This document shows positions 1 to 9,702 of a DNA stretch of 64,000 nt, piece by piece. Where the stretch lies: assembly GCA_903813345.2 (NCBI GenBank), contig CAIIXF020000002.1, forward strand, positions 1,774,001 through 1,838,000. Direction: 5' to 3'. The position numbers were made by a program, and so were the translations under genes. The DNA is from Owenia fusiformis. Taxonomy: Eukaryota; Annelida; Polychaeta; Sabellida; Oweniidae. A model generated the notes under the pieces. It saw nothing but the letters and a program-made list of their open reading frames with translations. It did not search any database and was not told the DNA's origin. Positions within the stretch are counted from its first letter, which is position 1, and every line of letters begins with the position of its first letter.

Positions 1-820
1 ACTCGAGTTCAATGGTCAATATTCAAACGAAAGTCAATAGGACCAGCTTATATTTTTATTCTATAAAAACAGAGATGATGTGATTTTCAACCAATTTCTA
101 ATATTTCTTACCAACAGTGAGTTCCCACACTATACTCCCCCCGATCACCTCAATTTTCGGGATTAACCGATTCCATTGAGAATTTGTATCAAGTTGAACC
201 GAAGGGTATTTGCAGCAAGTCGTATACATCATACATTTATGCCAGGTATCATGTCAATCAATAAAAGTCAAATCGAGGTCAAGGTGAGCTATGGGTTGTT
301 ATTCACACATGGCTAGACGAGGTGTGTCTGATTCCAGGCAATCCGAACACAGTATTTCATATAACAGCAGTGCATGCTTTGCCAACTTGACCCTCGCAAA
401 AGATTTCATTGAAAATAAGTTCTTTTCTTGATTTTGTATCTTTTAAGTGACATGGCAAATCATATTTTGCAATGGAAAAGAATTTAAGCCCAAGACGCAG
501 TGCATTGTCGAATGACCATTCCTTCCAGGCGTTGTTTTCTAAAATTAACGGTCGATGCTGCGCATCCCATGAAAAATGTGGAAACAACGCCTTCAAGGAA
601 TGGTCTCTTCAATGAATGAGTCCAGGGCTTAAATCCTTAAATCATTTGAAGGTGTGTTCTAGAAGATATTTCAACGAGAATTATATTTAAACTTAGTTCA
701 ATTTGAGAATTTTGCTTTTTGTTTGATTTGAAAGCATACACGACATCGATTGACTATGTCGAACTTTCCATTATAACTTAACACTGTTACACGTTTGGGT
801 TTTTGCAGTTTGAGGGAAAG
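1..820. other. Gene-free flank
   Basis: No convincing exon, RNA gene or complete repeat seen. The short reading frames here lack splice context or recognisable domains. A short segment recurs in inverse orientation (ccattccttccaggcgttgttt near 519, and the inverse near 580-605), forming a small imperfect hairpin of unknown origin. Confidence 0.4.
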
Positions 821-1518
821 AAGGAGGGAAAGTATCGCAACAGATTTTGGACAGTCATATGTTGGATTTTGGCTATTTTCTGACGATTTAAGCAGGTGCA
901 TATTATATTAGGCCAATGCATTATCTCCAGGAAAAGCACTCATAGGATAGAATAATTTCGATTTTGAAACAGGTGAGATGCAAACAACCCACCAACATGT
1001 TATTTCTGAAATGTTGTCCTGATTTTCAACCCCTTCCACCCCCTCTTTTTCAATTTTTTGCATCAATATGTTGCGTTTTAAAACAGTTAACCCCTTTAAA
1101 GGAATAAGTGATTCCTCTTCGATAAAGTGGAAAACAATATTCCTCATGTTATTTTCCCATAGCGAAAACTCATGCGATCCATTGCTTTCAGCTAATTTTG
1201 GTCAACCATAATGGATATCTTTAATACCCCTGGAGGAATTACTTATTCCTTTAAAGAGTTTAATTGTGTGCCAAAACGCAACATATTGATGCAACAAAAA
1301 ATGGAAAAGCAGGGGTGGAAGGGGTTGAAATATCAGGACAACATTTCAGAAAAAACATGTTGGTCGGTTGTTTGCATCTTCCCTGTCTCAAAGTCAAAAT
1401 TATTTTATCATCTCTATGAGTGCTTTTCCTGGAGATAATGCATTGGCCTAACATGAAAATTACCTAAATCAAACATATGACTGTCTGAAATCTGTTGCGA
1501 TACTTTCCCTCCTCCTTT
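821..1518. repeat. Foldback element, arms about 290 bp
   Basis: Positions 821-1117 and 1231-1518 are imperfect reverse complements around a spacer of about 113 bp. Landmarks present in both arms are a sequence around GCGATACTTTCCCTCC, CCAATGCATTATCTCCAGG, and a (T)TCCTTTAAAG stretch next to the spacer. Open frames on both strands encode the same protein-like string only because the arms are copies; no transposase is present. It is most likely a non-autonomous foldback transposon or inverted duplication. Confidence 0.75.
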
Positions 1519-1589
1519 ACCAACTTCAGAGTTGTGACTTATCAACATGAGGAATTTTAGGAGGAAGTGGCTATGAGAGTTAAACAATG

Positions 1590-2466
1590 TACACTCCCCT
1601 CAATAAGTTTGGCAACCTTTTTTCCCCCATTGAACTACGTGTTAAAGCCTCTTTACCTTTGAATTTTTATTTACTTAACCTGCGATGAAAATACTTATAC
1701 TATTGGTGGAAACGTAATTTGACTTCAATTCCAATACCTCCTTTTCTCAATTTTTTGCCTCAATTACAATAGGTCGAAAATTGATGATAAATTTGATGAA
1801 TTTTTGAAAATCGACATTCTCATGTTAACCAATGGGAAATGCTAGGTTTGCCACAAGTCATATGACAGAATATCCATCTATCCGAGTCCTTGCAAAAAAT
1901 ACGAGTTAGGCAGGCAATTGAATTTGCTAACTTTATTTAACAAAAAATTGATCTGTTTCTTCAGGTTCAACAAAATTATAGGGCTTTCAAGTCAAAATTA
2001 TTTTTAAAAAACCTCTGCCATTGAAATAACACAGGAGGCGAAAAATTATTTTCAAAATGACTTTGAAGCGCTGTAACTTTAATATTCATCAAATAAACTA
2101 AACACTTAGTGTACAAAAAAGTTAAACAATTCAATTTTTTATATAAAAATATTTTTTTGGTGAATCTTTTACTGGAAAGATATCCTGATTTCTGATTTGC
2201 CCCGAACCCTCCATTTCCCATTGGATTACATGGGAATGACGATTTTCAAAAATTCATCAAATTTATCACCAATTTTCGACCTATTGTAATTGAGGAAAAA
2301 AAATTGAGAAAATTTGGAAGTATTGGAAATAAAGTCAAGTTACGTTTCCATCAATATTATAAGTTATTTCATTGCCGGTTAAGTAAATAAAAATTCAAAG
2401 GTAAAGAGGCTTTAACACGCAGTTCAATGGGGGAAAAAGGTTGCCAAACTTATGGAGGGGAGTGTA
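1590..2466. mobile_element. MITE with 255-bp inverted arms, TA-flanked (family 1, copy A)
   Basis: The element begins TACACTCCCCTCAATAAGTT and ends with the inverse, ...CTTATGGAGGGGAGTGTA. Arms span about 1590-1843 and 2205-2466. Ends on TA suggest a Tc1/mariner-type TA target. The centre is AT-rich and has no transposase. A second, shorter copy lies at 28349-28851 and shares both ends and internal blocks (for example the ATATCCATC/GGACTCGG-like region), which shows this is a dispersed family. Confidence 0.85.
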
Positions 2467-2912
2467 GATTTAAATTAGTTCGGTTCTGTTCATCCTGTTT
2501 TGTTAAGATGTTCTATTTACAGATTAGGAACCCACAGAGGTATCACGTGGATACAAAGAACGAATAGATTTTTTCTGCCCATGCTCATTAAAACTGGCCA
2601 TGGAAGTGTTATTTGAGTGACTGTATAAAAAGAAAGTCATCTTTAATTTTTATATGATTTGCAGCGTATTTGGTTAAGTGTTTGATTTTAATGTCGACGT
2701 GTACCAGCTGGGGAATCACAATTTGATCAGTTAATTGATTAAGGCATAAGCTAACGGAAAAGTACACGATGAATAAATCTTTCGAATTACATTCGAAAGA
2801 AATGTATTGTATTCAACAGGTATCAACGTTCATTGTATTTAACAGGTGTCACTATTCTGTACGTTAAGATCAAACAATTATATAACTCAAAAAGTATATA
2901 TCATATAACATA
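2467..2912. other. Intergenic, nothing recognised
   Basis: AT-rich DNA between the family-1 MITE and the poly(A) signal of the His-rich secreted-protein gene. The only structure is a short direct repeat near 2815-2850 (a GTATTCAACAGGTATCA-like string repeated with changes). No coding exon seen on either strand. Confidence 0.4.
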
Positions 2913-2918
2913 TTTATT
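2913..2918 (-). terminator. Poly(A) signal of the His-rich gene
   Basis: AATAAA on the minus strand, about 200 bases downstream of the stop codon at 3117-3119. It is the nearest canonical signal in the right orientation. Confidence 0.55.
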
Positions 2919-3116
2919 GCATTTTCATGGCACCTAGTCAGCGAGACCCTGTCTGAACGACACCAATTATAAATACTGGGTTTACATTAAAAATTAAATA
3001 ACATCTGGACTAGTTGAGCAAATGTCTTTCTAATGTTTGTTTGATTGTCCAGCAATCAAGTATTCAAAGATAATTGTCCAACAGTCTAATTTCTCTAATA
3101 ATACAATTATCTATGT

Positions 3117-3725
3117 CTATGGCAAGAAACCCTGCTCCTCACCATCACCAGAACCACCCTCGATGGGCTTTTCAGGGTTGTCGCCATCGATTGGTACTTC
3201 TGGTTCAATTTCTGGTTTTTCAATGTCAGTTCCACTAGATTCAACATCATCTTCTTGGGATTCACTGCTTTGAGATTCGCTACTATGACGTTTAGGCCCA
3301 CGGCGACGTGGATGATGTGGGCGCCGACCCTCGTGTGAGCTGGAACCACTATCGCTGTGGTTATGATGAGGTTTATGGGGATGCTCGTGTGATGTTTCGT
3401 TATGATGTGGTCTTGTACCATTATGGTGTGGCCCATCGGTGTGGTTGCCATGGCGATGTTTTGGTGGAAATCTGGGATGGGGACGTCCGACTAAACCATA
3501 CTTAATACGGTCGTCGTCTCCTACTTCAGTGTCTGGTGTTCTAGAATTCAGCGAGTCACCGCGTGGACGGTCTGGTCGGTTTTCCCCACTTGGACGTTCT
3601 GGTGTGTTCTCATCTGTGCTATCGGGTTTGTTGGGCTCTGGCTTATTGTTGTCATGTCGGCCACGATTACATGCTTGTGTGGCTGCGATGCAAGTCGCAA
3701 TCAGTATGATTACGGCAATTCGCAT
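3117..3725 (-). CDS. Secreted His/Pro/Arg-rich protein with Ser-Glu tail
   Basis: A 202-residue protein, family not recognised. Residues 1-18 (MRIAVIILIATCIAATQA) are a clear signal peptide, followed by one Cys, so it is probably secreted. It has three zones. The first is a charged Pro/Asp/Arg stretch with PERPSGENRPDRPRG. The second is a His-rich centre (about 85-140) full of PHH, HHN and HPH and carrying four N-x-S/T sequons (NHT, NGT, NET, NHS). The third is an acidic Ser/Glu tail starting with the SSESQSSESQ run after a basic RRRGPKR. The coding region is one exon; the minus-strand acceptor TTTGCAG lies eight bases before the ATG, so the 5'UTR is split by an intron (3734-4211). It is divergent from the acidic polyprotein gene at 6701. 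Metal or mineral binding, or an adhesive or cuticle role, fits the composition but is inference. Confidence 0.8.
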   Translation of the reverse strand: MRIAVIILIATCIAATQACNRGRHDNNKPEPNKPDSTDENTPERPSGENRPDRPRGDSLNSRTPDTEVGDDDRIKYGLVGRPHPRFPPKHRHGNHTDGPHHNGTRPHHNETSHEHPHKPHHNHSDSGSSSHEGRRPHHPRRRGPKRHSSESQSSESQEDDVESSGTDIEKPEIEPEVPIDGDNPEKPIEGGSGDGEEQGFLP

Positions 3726-4211
3726 ATTGACGTCTGCAAAGATATAAGAATCATATTATTAATATTGTGCAATGAACATTGTTATTGTGTATACTTTCAT
3801 TTTGTTTTGCACGAGCTTTTGTCTCAAATGAACATTTGGATCTTTTAATGAACGGCTACTTCTAATGATGTTGAAATATATACAAAATGTTGACTCCAAA
3901 TATTTAAAAGGGAAGGGATTGACTTGACCGAAAACGAGCAACATATGGAATTTTTATTCAATTTATCAGTCCCAATATACATTTTTAATATGACACCAAG
4001 AGTACATGAAAGTTATGAGTTTAGTTAGAAAGCCACATTTTAGTTTTATGTTGTACACATTTTCAGAGGGTCCATGTACATTTAGTCCAAGTAAATAACT
4101 TCACTTAACATAACTTATAAAATATAAAACATAATATCAAATACGCCTGTTTCATTTGATAGATCCCCTAGCGAATGTTAGTACTAAAGTACTTAAGATA
4201 CAGCTACTTAC

Positions 4212-4314
4212 TTTTAGGTTAATTCAAATAATATGCAGCGAGTGTTTCTTCCTTTGATGTATCTGATGATTGAAGTCTTCAGAGGTTTGTACGTTTCCCT
4301 TCCAGATCTGAACT
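4212..4314 (-). other. 5'UTR exon of the His-rich gene
   Basis: Minus-strand donor gtaagt directly follows CCTAAAA at 4212. Paired with the acceptor at 3734-3736, this gives a 478-bp 5'UTR intron. The transcription start is placed at about 4314 from the TATA box and an initiator-like TCAGTT. No ATG-initiated frame joins to the coding exon. Confidence 0.6.
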
Positions 4315-4345
4315 GACCAAGACATCTTAGAAACATCATTATATA
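4311..4345 (-). promoter_or_regulatory. TATA/Inr core promoter
   Basis: Minus-strand TATATAATG at 4337-4345 lies about 31 bases upstream of an initiator-like TCAGTT (4311-4316), the usual metazoan spacing. The 5'UTR exon and a good splice donor follow at once, which supports this as the core promoter. Confidence 0.6.
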
Positions 4346-6053
4346 CTGATACCTGCGTCGTGATCTGATTCAAACTTGACCAAATAACAGCCTCTGATTC
4401 AGCCCCATATGTTCAGAATCGTGTACAAATGTATATGAACCGACCCTTGTTTAATACCACGGTATGAAGACAACAATTCCGCGTCTCATCACTATATATA
4501 TGGAATAATCTAGTACATATTATTCTGCATGTGGACAATTATGTGTACACGTCGTGGTGTTTTTAAATTATTTTTATAAAATAAACTATTATTCCAGATA
4601 AACACATTTATTTATAAAACATTTAAACGCAGGTAAACACAAAAGCCAATATTTAAAGTGTTTAAACTTCTTACTATTATCGACGACCTTGCTCACATAA
4701 AACAGTTAATATAGGCCGTATATGGTATGCTTGACCTTTTGCCCTTCAAAAAGTTACCATATATGGCAAGTGCACGTCAAAATGAGAATATGGGAACATC
4801 GTGACAACGGGACTGAATCAAAGGGATAGTTTACTTCAACTAGGTGCGTTGCTACAAATACCTTAACATATTTTCGAGAAAATAGTGACATACCTTCACC
4901 ATGGTGTAAGAACTCGTATAGAAAATCAAATGATTTCGCCGTGTGCATACGTTATCGTTAAGATTAAAATTTCACTGAACACACAAAATCCCAATCAATT
5001 ATCTAATAAGCACAGAGATACCTTTCAAATGGGCCATGTCTTATATTATATCCTAACAATTATTCGTTGCAGATATAACCAAAAAATTAGCACATTTTCT
5101 TCTTAATCTTGGGAACATTTTAATTTCTGTAATAAGCCCGGTTTTCCTATGTTTAATCTTAGATTTATTTTTCTGCACACACATTACGCGCAAGTAACGT
5201 TTTCCTCTAACCTTTATATTCATAGGGCGATAATTAATTTTGATGATATTTAGGAAATGGAAAAGAGCAAGGGTACTGTTTCTCATGTAGTTAAATGATT
5301 CTTGGATTTATATGTATACTCAACTTTTTGTATGCTATGTTACTTTTTCTTACAAAAAAATGAAACTCAATTTTTGACCATCTGTACTTTTTATCAAAAC
5401 ATTTCTTTAGTGCTGAGTTCGTACTTTATGCCCCTTGGGTCTAACACCTTTTGCAATCCGAGGTTATCGCATGTACTGAGGCCTTTTGCGGGAAATAACT
5501 TACTTCCAAAAGTACGATATTAAATTCGATAAATAAAGAAACATGTTTGCACAGTTTAAAAACGTGGTTAATATAAAACATTGATGTTATGCGCATGCTA
5601 TTATACACAGAAAATACAAAATTGCGTAGATTACTGGAACTAATTATGATATTTTTAGTTGTATGGTTATATTGTTCTGTGTCAGATACTCAACAACATG
5701 TTTAAATTTTAATCTTGTAAAATCGAGGTCATATATCCATTGGCAATAAATATTTACTTTTATGAATTCTCATTTTCATTTACTAAGCTCTAGGATTGCA
5801 GTTGATTCATAAATCGAATGTTCGCGCTAAAGAGCGTGTAATTGTATTCTTAAGATCAATACATGCATGTTGTGGAGACCTATGCTATTCAAACATTTTG
5901 TCAAGTTAAGTTTAAGGCTGTTAGTGATGACGTCAATTCAGCTTAGTCGTGAAAACTAAATCTTAACGTACACAAACAGATTGAATAAAACACGTTTGGA
6001 GATCTAAATTTAGATCACGAATCATACTTTAATCTTCTTTGTGTCAATTTTGT
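4346..6053. other. Divergent intergenic region between the two secreted-protein genes
   Basis: About 1.7 kb of AT-rich DNA separating the two inferred start sites. No exon is supported on either strand. It contains a palindromic TGACGTCA-like site near 5929 (GATGACGTCAATTC) and a short AGATCTAAATTTAGATC palindrome near 5999-6016. It could hold enhancers shared by the two genes. Confidence 0.4.
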
Positions 6054-6060
6054 TATAAAA
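6054..6060 (+). promoter_or_regulatory. Probable TATA box of the acidic polyprotein gene
   Basis: TATAAAA lies about 220 bases upstream of a splice donor (AAAG|gttagt at 6279/6280) that can pair with the 5'UTR acceptor at 6681. The start site would then be near 6085. Weaker than the minus-strand promoter because no clear initiator is seen. Confidence 0.45.
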
Positions 6061-6084
6061 TGGATATGTTTTTCGAGAAAACCA

Positions 6085-6279
6085 TCTTATCTAACTCCAC
6101 CACCAGTAAAGTAGAAGCGAAGAGTTTCTTCACAGTTGGACCACCTAGAATAGGGAAGTTTCTACAGACAGTCGGGCTTGCAGATCAAGACTTCTCCTGT
6201 GTGACATCTCTACTGGGACCTCAACATCCAAAACACCATTGCAATCGAGAAACTGCTGAATAACATTATAAGAATAAAG
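6085..6279 (+). other. Probable 5'UTR exon of the acidic polyprotein gene
   Basis: Sequence from the inferred start to the donor gttagt at 6280. A 79-codon frame (6039-6263) overlaps it, but that frame starts upstream of the TATA box and has no recognisable domain. I read the region as a non-coding leader exon joined to the exon beginning at 6682. RNA data could instead show a small upstream ORF. Confidence 0.4.
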
Positions 6280-6700
6280 GTTAGTACGTGCTACATGTAG
6301 TTATCACCCTCCTTTGAACGTGGCAGTTGAGGTTAGGAATAAGCTATAAAATAAGTTCCGAAATATGCTTTGTTATTTTCAACATTAAAACAACATTTAA
6401 AAGGATAAAACTATACTGCATATACACGAATCTAGTAGACTAGCACAACATTTACGAAAATAACCTATTTTCATGAATAAAAAGTCTGACTTTCTGCAAA
6501 AGCATTGGTGAACTTTCCGACTTAATCATTCTACTCTCATTATCATCATAATTAAAGAATTGCTGGACTTGTTGCACCTTGTATTTGAAGCAAGTTTTGA
6601 TTTGATGAAAAATGTATTCAAACAATGTCGACAGAACATGCGCTTCGATCGTAAATGACTGTTTGCTTCTTTACCTTTCAGAAAAAATATTGTCATCAAG

Positions 6701-7735
6701 ATGAAGTGTTCTTCCTACATCTGTGTTGTTATGGTAACCCTCGTGGTGTTTGGACTGAACGAGGCCGCTCCACAAGGTAGACGCGTCTCTCAACTCAGCG
6801 CAGCGAGTCAAACTGAAAATGCCAAATCTGTCGAAAGTGAGGATTCTGTTGAAAGTGTCGAATCAGTTGAGAATGCCGAATCTGTGGAAAGTGCCGAATC
6901 TGCAGAAAGTGCCGAATCTGTCGAAAGTGCCGAATCTGGATCCGGTGACTCTATGAACGAAGAACCCCAAGTTGACAATTTGCAAAGAAAAAAACGTCAA
7001 GCTACATCCAGTGACAGTGAAAGTTCTGGATCTATTGAAAGTGCCGAATCTGCAGAAAGTGCCGAATCTGTCGAAAGTGCCGAATCTGGATCCGGTGACC
7101 CTGTGAACGAAGAACCCCAAGTTGACAATTTGCAAAGAAGAAAACGTCAAGCTTCATCCAGTGACAATGAAAGTTCTGAATCTATTGAGAGTGCCGAATC
7201 TCCAGAAAGTGCCGAATCTGTCGAAAGTGCCGAATCTGGATCCGGTGACCCTGTGAACGAAGAACCCCAAGTTGACAATTTGCAAAGAAAAAAACGTCAA
7301 GCTACATCCAGTGACAGTGAAAGTTCCGGATCTATTGAAAGTGCCGAATCTGCAGAAAGTGCCGAATCTGTCGAAAGTGCCGAATCTGGATCCGGTGACT
7401 CTATGAATGAAGAACCCCAAAGTGACAATTTGCAAAGAAAAAAACGTCAAGCTACATCCAGTGACAGTGAAAGTTCCGGATCTATTGAAAGTGCCGAATC
7501 TGCAGAAAGTGCCGAATCTGTCGAAAGTGCCGAATCTGGATCCGGTGACTCTATGAACGAAGAACCCCAAAGTGACAATTTGCAAAGAAAAAAACGCCAG
7601 GCTACACCCAGTGACAGTGAAAGTTCTGAATCAGTCGAAAGTACTGAATCAGTAGAAAGTGCCGAATCCGTCGAAAGTGCCGAAACTGCTGAGAGCAGCG
7701 AATCTGGATCGGGTGACGTCACTGAAGGTTCATAA
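6701..7735 (+). CDS. Secreted Ser/Glu-rich polyprotein precursor with five furin-type sites
   Basis: 344 residues, not recognised as a named family. Residues 1-22 form a signal peptide ending LNEA|APQ. The body is dominated by SVESAES-type triplets (S-x-E, the target pattern of the secretory-pathway kinase Fam20C), so heavy phosphorylation is plausible. Tetrabasic RKKR/RRKR sites end at residues 99, 149, 199, 249 and 299, each followed by Gln-Ala. Cutting would give one 77-residue, four 50-residue and one 45-residue acidic peptides with N-terminal Gln able to form pyroglutamate. The DNA repeat is exactly 150 bp with no indels. An acceptor (CCTTTCAG) at 6681 places a 5'UTR intron 19 bases before the ATG, as in the neighbouring His-rich gene. 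Shell, cuticle, mucus or adhesive matrix function is inference; a peptide-hormone precursor is the alternative. Confidence 0.85.
   Translation: MKCSSYICVVMVTLVVFGLNEAAPQGRRVSQLSAASQTENAKSVESEDSVESVESVENAESVESAESAESAESVESAESGSGDSMNEEPQVDNLQRKKRQATSSDSESSGSIESAESAESAESVESAESGSGDPVNEEPQVDNLQRRKRQASSSDNESSESIESAESPESAESVESAESGSGDPVNEEPQVDNLQRKKRQATSSDSESSGSIESAESAESAESVESAESGSGDSMNEEPQSDNLQRKKRQATSSDSESSGSIESAESAESAESVESAESGSGDSMNEEPQSDNLQRKKRQATPSDSESSESVESTESVESAESVESAETAESSESGSGDVTEGS
6841..7700 (+). repeat. In-frame 150-bp tandem repeat of the acidic precursor
   Basis: The AAACGTCAAGCT landmark coding KRQA recurs at about 6991, 7141, 7291, 7441 and 7591, exactly 150 bp apart. Units differ by few substitutions (Asp-Pro-Val versus Asp-Ser-Met before NEEPQ; RKKR versus RRKR), which indicates recent expansion or gene conversion with the reading frame kept. 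Confidence 0.9.
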
Positions 7736-8042
7736 GATACCATCGAATCTCAATTAATATAGACTGAGTTAGTGTCTCCAAAAGAAAACATTTAACGACC
7801 ATACTCACTTTTATATGATCTGAACATAATCTAAATGCGTTCATGATGTTAACTTTGAATGAGGTGAAAGCCATTGCTCATATTTACGCTATAATTATTT
7901 TTAAGAGGAATTAGTCAGGGTAATTAAGGTTTAATTATATGTTTATTTCAACAAACCATGTTTACGATGTTTAATTGTAATTTGTTATTTACATTTTTGC
8001 AGGAGAATAATTAGTGTTTACACGCATTTTTGGATACTGTGC

Positions 8043-8048
8043 AATAAA
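8043..8048 (+). terminator. Poly(A) signal of the acidic polyprotein gene
   Basis: AATAAA about 305 bases after the stop codon, the first canonical plus-strand signal. Confidence 0.5.
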
Positions 8049-8390
8049 TATTTAAAATCTCACGTACATATTATGTTGTCAATATCCCTAAATCTCAGAC
8101 AGACATGCACTTACACGAGAGCATCTTCATACCTAGAAAAATGGTTTAGTTTCGTGTACAATTTTCTGAATCTGTTCCAAAACCGTCTTAACTCGATTCG
8201 ATAAATGATAAAAATTTAATGAAAAAAACATATTATATGGGGACATAAGAGTAAAATTTATTTTTCATATGAAATAAATTGTGGTTAACCATTCTTAACA
8301 CAGCTGCCTTTTGCAGCATTGCTACCATTTGGCACTTGATCATTGATGTGACGTTAAACATCCATCCCTACTTTTTTCATGTTTAATTGC

Positions 8391-8630
8391 AAATCATTTG
8401 TTTGATTGAGGGCCTGTATTTATATACGACTTATATCTAAGCATCATCATTTGTTTGATTTAGGGACCCTTTATTTATATACGACTTATATCTAAGCATC
8501 ATCATTTATTTAATTGAGGGCCTGTATTTCTATACGACTTATATCTAAGCATCATCATTTGTTTGATTGAGGGACCTTGTATTTATATACGACTTATATC
8601 TAAGCATCATCATTTATTTGATTGCTTGCA
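8391..8630. repeat. Tandem repeat, four units of about 57-60 bp
   Basis: Units run through CATCATTTGTTTGATTGAGG and TATACGACTTATATCTAAG. Four nearly identical copies in a row. Confidence 0.9.
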
Positions 8631-8963
8631 CGTTAAATTCTATTTGATCCTGCTTTGCTATATTGAGGCATTTTCGAATGTATTAATCAGGGTAATTAGA
8701 GCTTATTGATGTTTTATTTCATCAACTTTGTTTACAATGTTATTTACATTTTGCTTGTTTGTTATTTTCGCATATAAACATTTTTGGATACTGTGCAATA
8801 CATTTTTTAAATCACATATGTACACACTATGTTTGTCAAAATCAATATTCCAATATAGCCACTCACATGGTTCGATCCCTAGAAAAAACTGTATCATCAC
8901 GTGTACATTTTTCAAACACTTCTGAAGTCGATTAAGAGAAATAGTGAATATCCAACCGATGTT

Positions 8964-9214
8964 AGAGAGACACCCCCCCCCCTTATTCCTACCTTATAAG
9001 CCTTACTATGTTAAGATATGAATGTATTTAAACCTTAACCGGACAATTAATACTCCTAATGCGCTATTCACTACGTAGAATTTCTTCACGATATGAGATT
9101 TGAGTAACAACGTGCCTCTCAAAGATGCAAAAATCAGACCCCATTTGGTCATACCAAATCCATTTTAATTCAATTCTGTTTCTAATAAGGATACAAGTAA
9201 TCTAAAGAGGTAAC
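8964..9214. other. Non-coding stretch with poly-C
   Basis: Contains a run of ten C near 8973 and otherwise unremarkable sequence. No exon seen. Confidence 0.4.
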
Positions 9215-9702
9215 ACTTGGTACCCTGATGAATAGACATACGGATATCACAAAGCATCAAACCTATTAAACACGTCAATCTGTTAAGGTACCTTGGCAAA
9301 TAGACATACGGATATCACAAAAGCATCAAATCCATTAAACATGTTAATCTGTTAAGGTACCCTGACAAATAGACATGCGGATATCACAAACGTATCAAAC
9401 CCATTAAACATGTTAATCTGTTAAGGTACCCTGACAAATAGACATGCGGATATCACAAAAGCATCAAACCCATTAAACATGTTAATCTGTTAAGGTACCC
9501 TGAAGAACAGACATATGGATATCACAAAAGCATCAAACCCATTCAACATGTTAATCTGTTAAGGTACCTTGACGAATAGACATGCAGATATCACAAAAAC
9601 ATCCAATCCACTAAACATGTTAATCTGCTAAGGTAGCCTGACGAATAGACATACGGATATCACAAAAGCATCAAACCCATTAAACATGTTAATCTGTTAA
9701 TT
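9215..9702. repeat. Tandem repeat, seven units of about 67-69 bp
   Basis: Units contain CGGATATCACAAAAGCATCA and TTAATCTGTTAAGGTACC. Copies are contiguous with no unique spacers, so this is a satellite-type array and not CRISPR. Confidence 0.92.

Noticed and set aside
6863-7585. Antisense frames with repeated RFGTFDRFGTF that resemble FG- or RF-type neuropeptide precursors
   Set aside because: They are the exact antisense of the Ser/Glu repeat, lack a signal peptide and have no promoter or splice support. The periodicity comes from the 150-bp repeat.
8869-8879. GGTTCGATCCC, a tRNA B-box-like string
   Set aside because: No A box, acceptor stem or cloverleaf can be formed around it, and the duplicate at about 8130 lacks the motif.
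9215-9702. Regular direct repeats that could suggest a CRISPR array
   Set aside because: Units are contiguous 67-69-bp copies with no unique spacers, in an animal nuclear genome.
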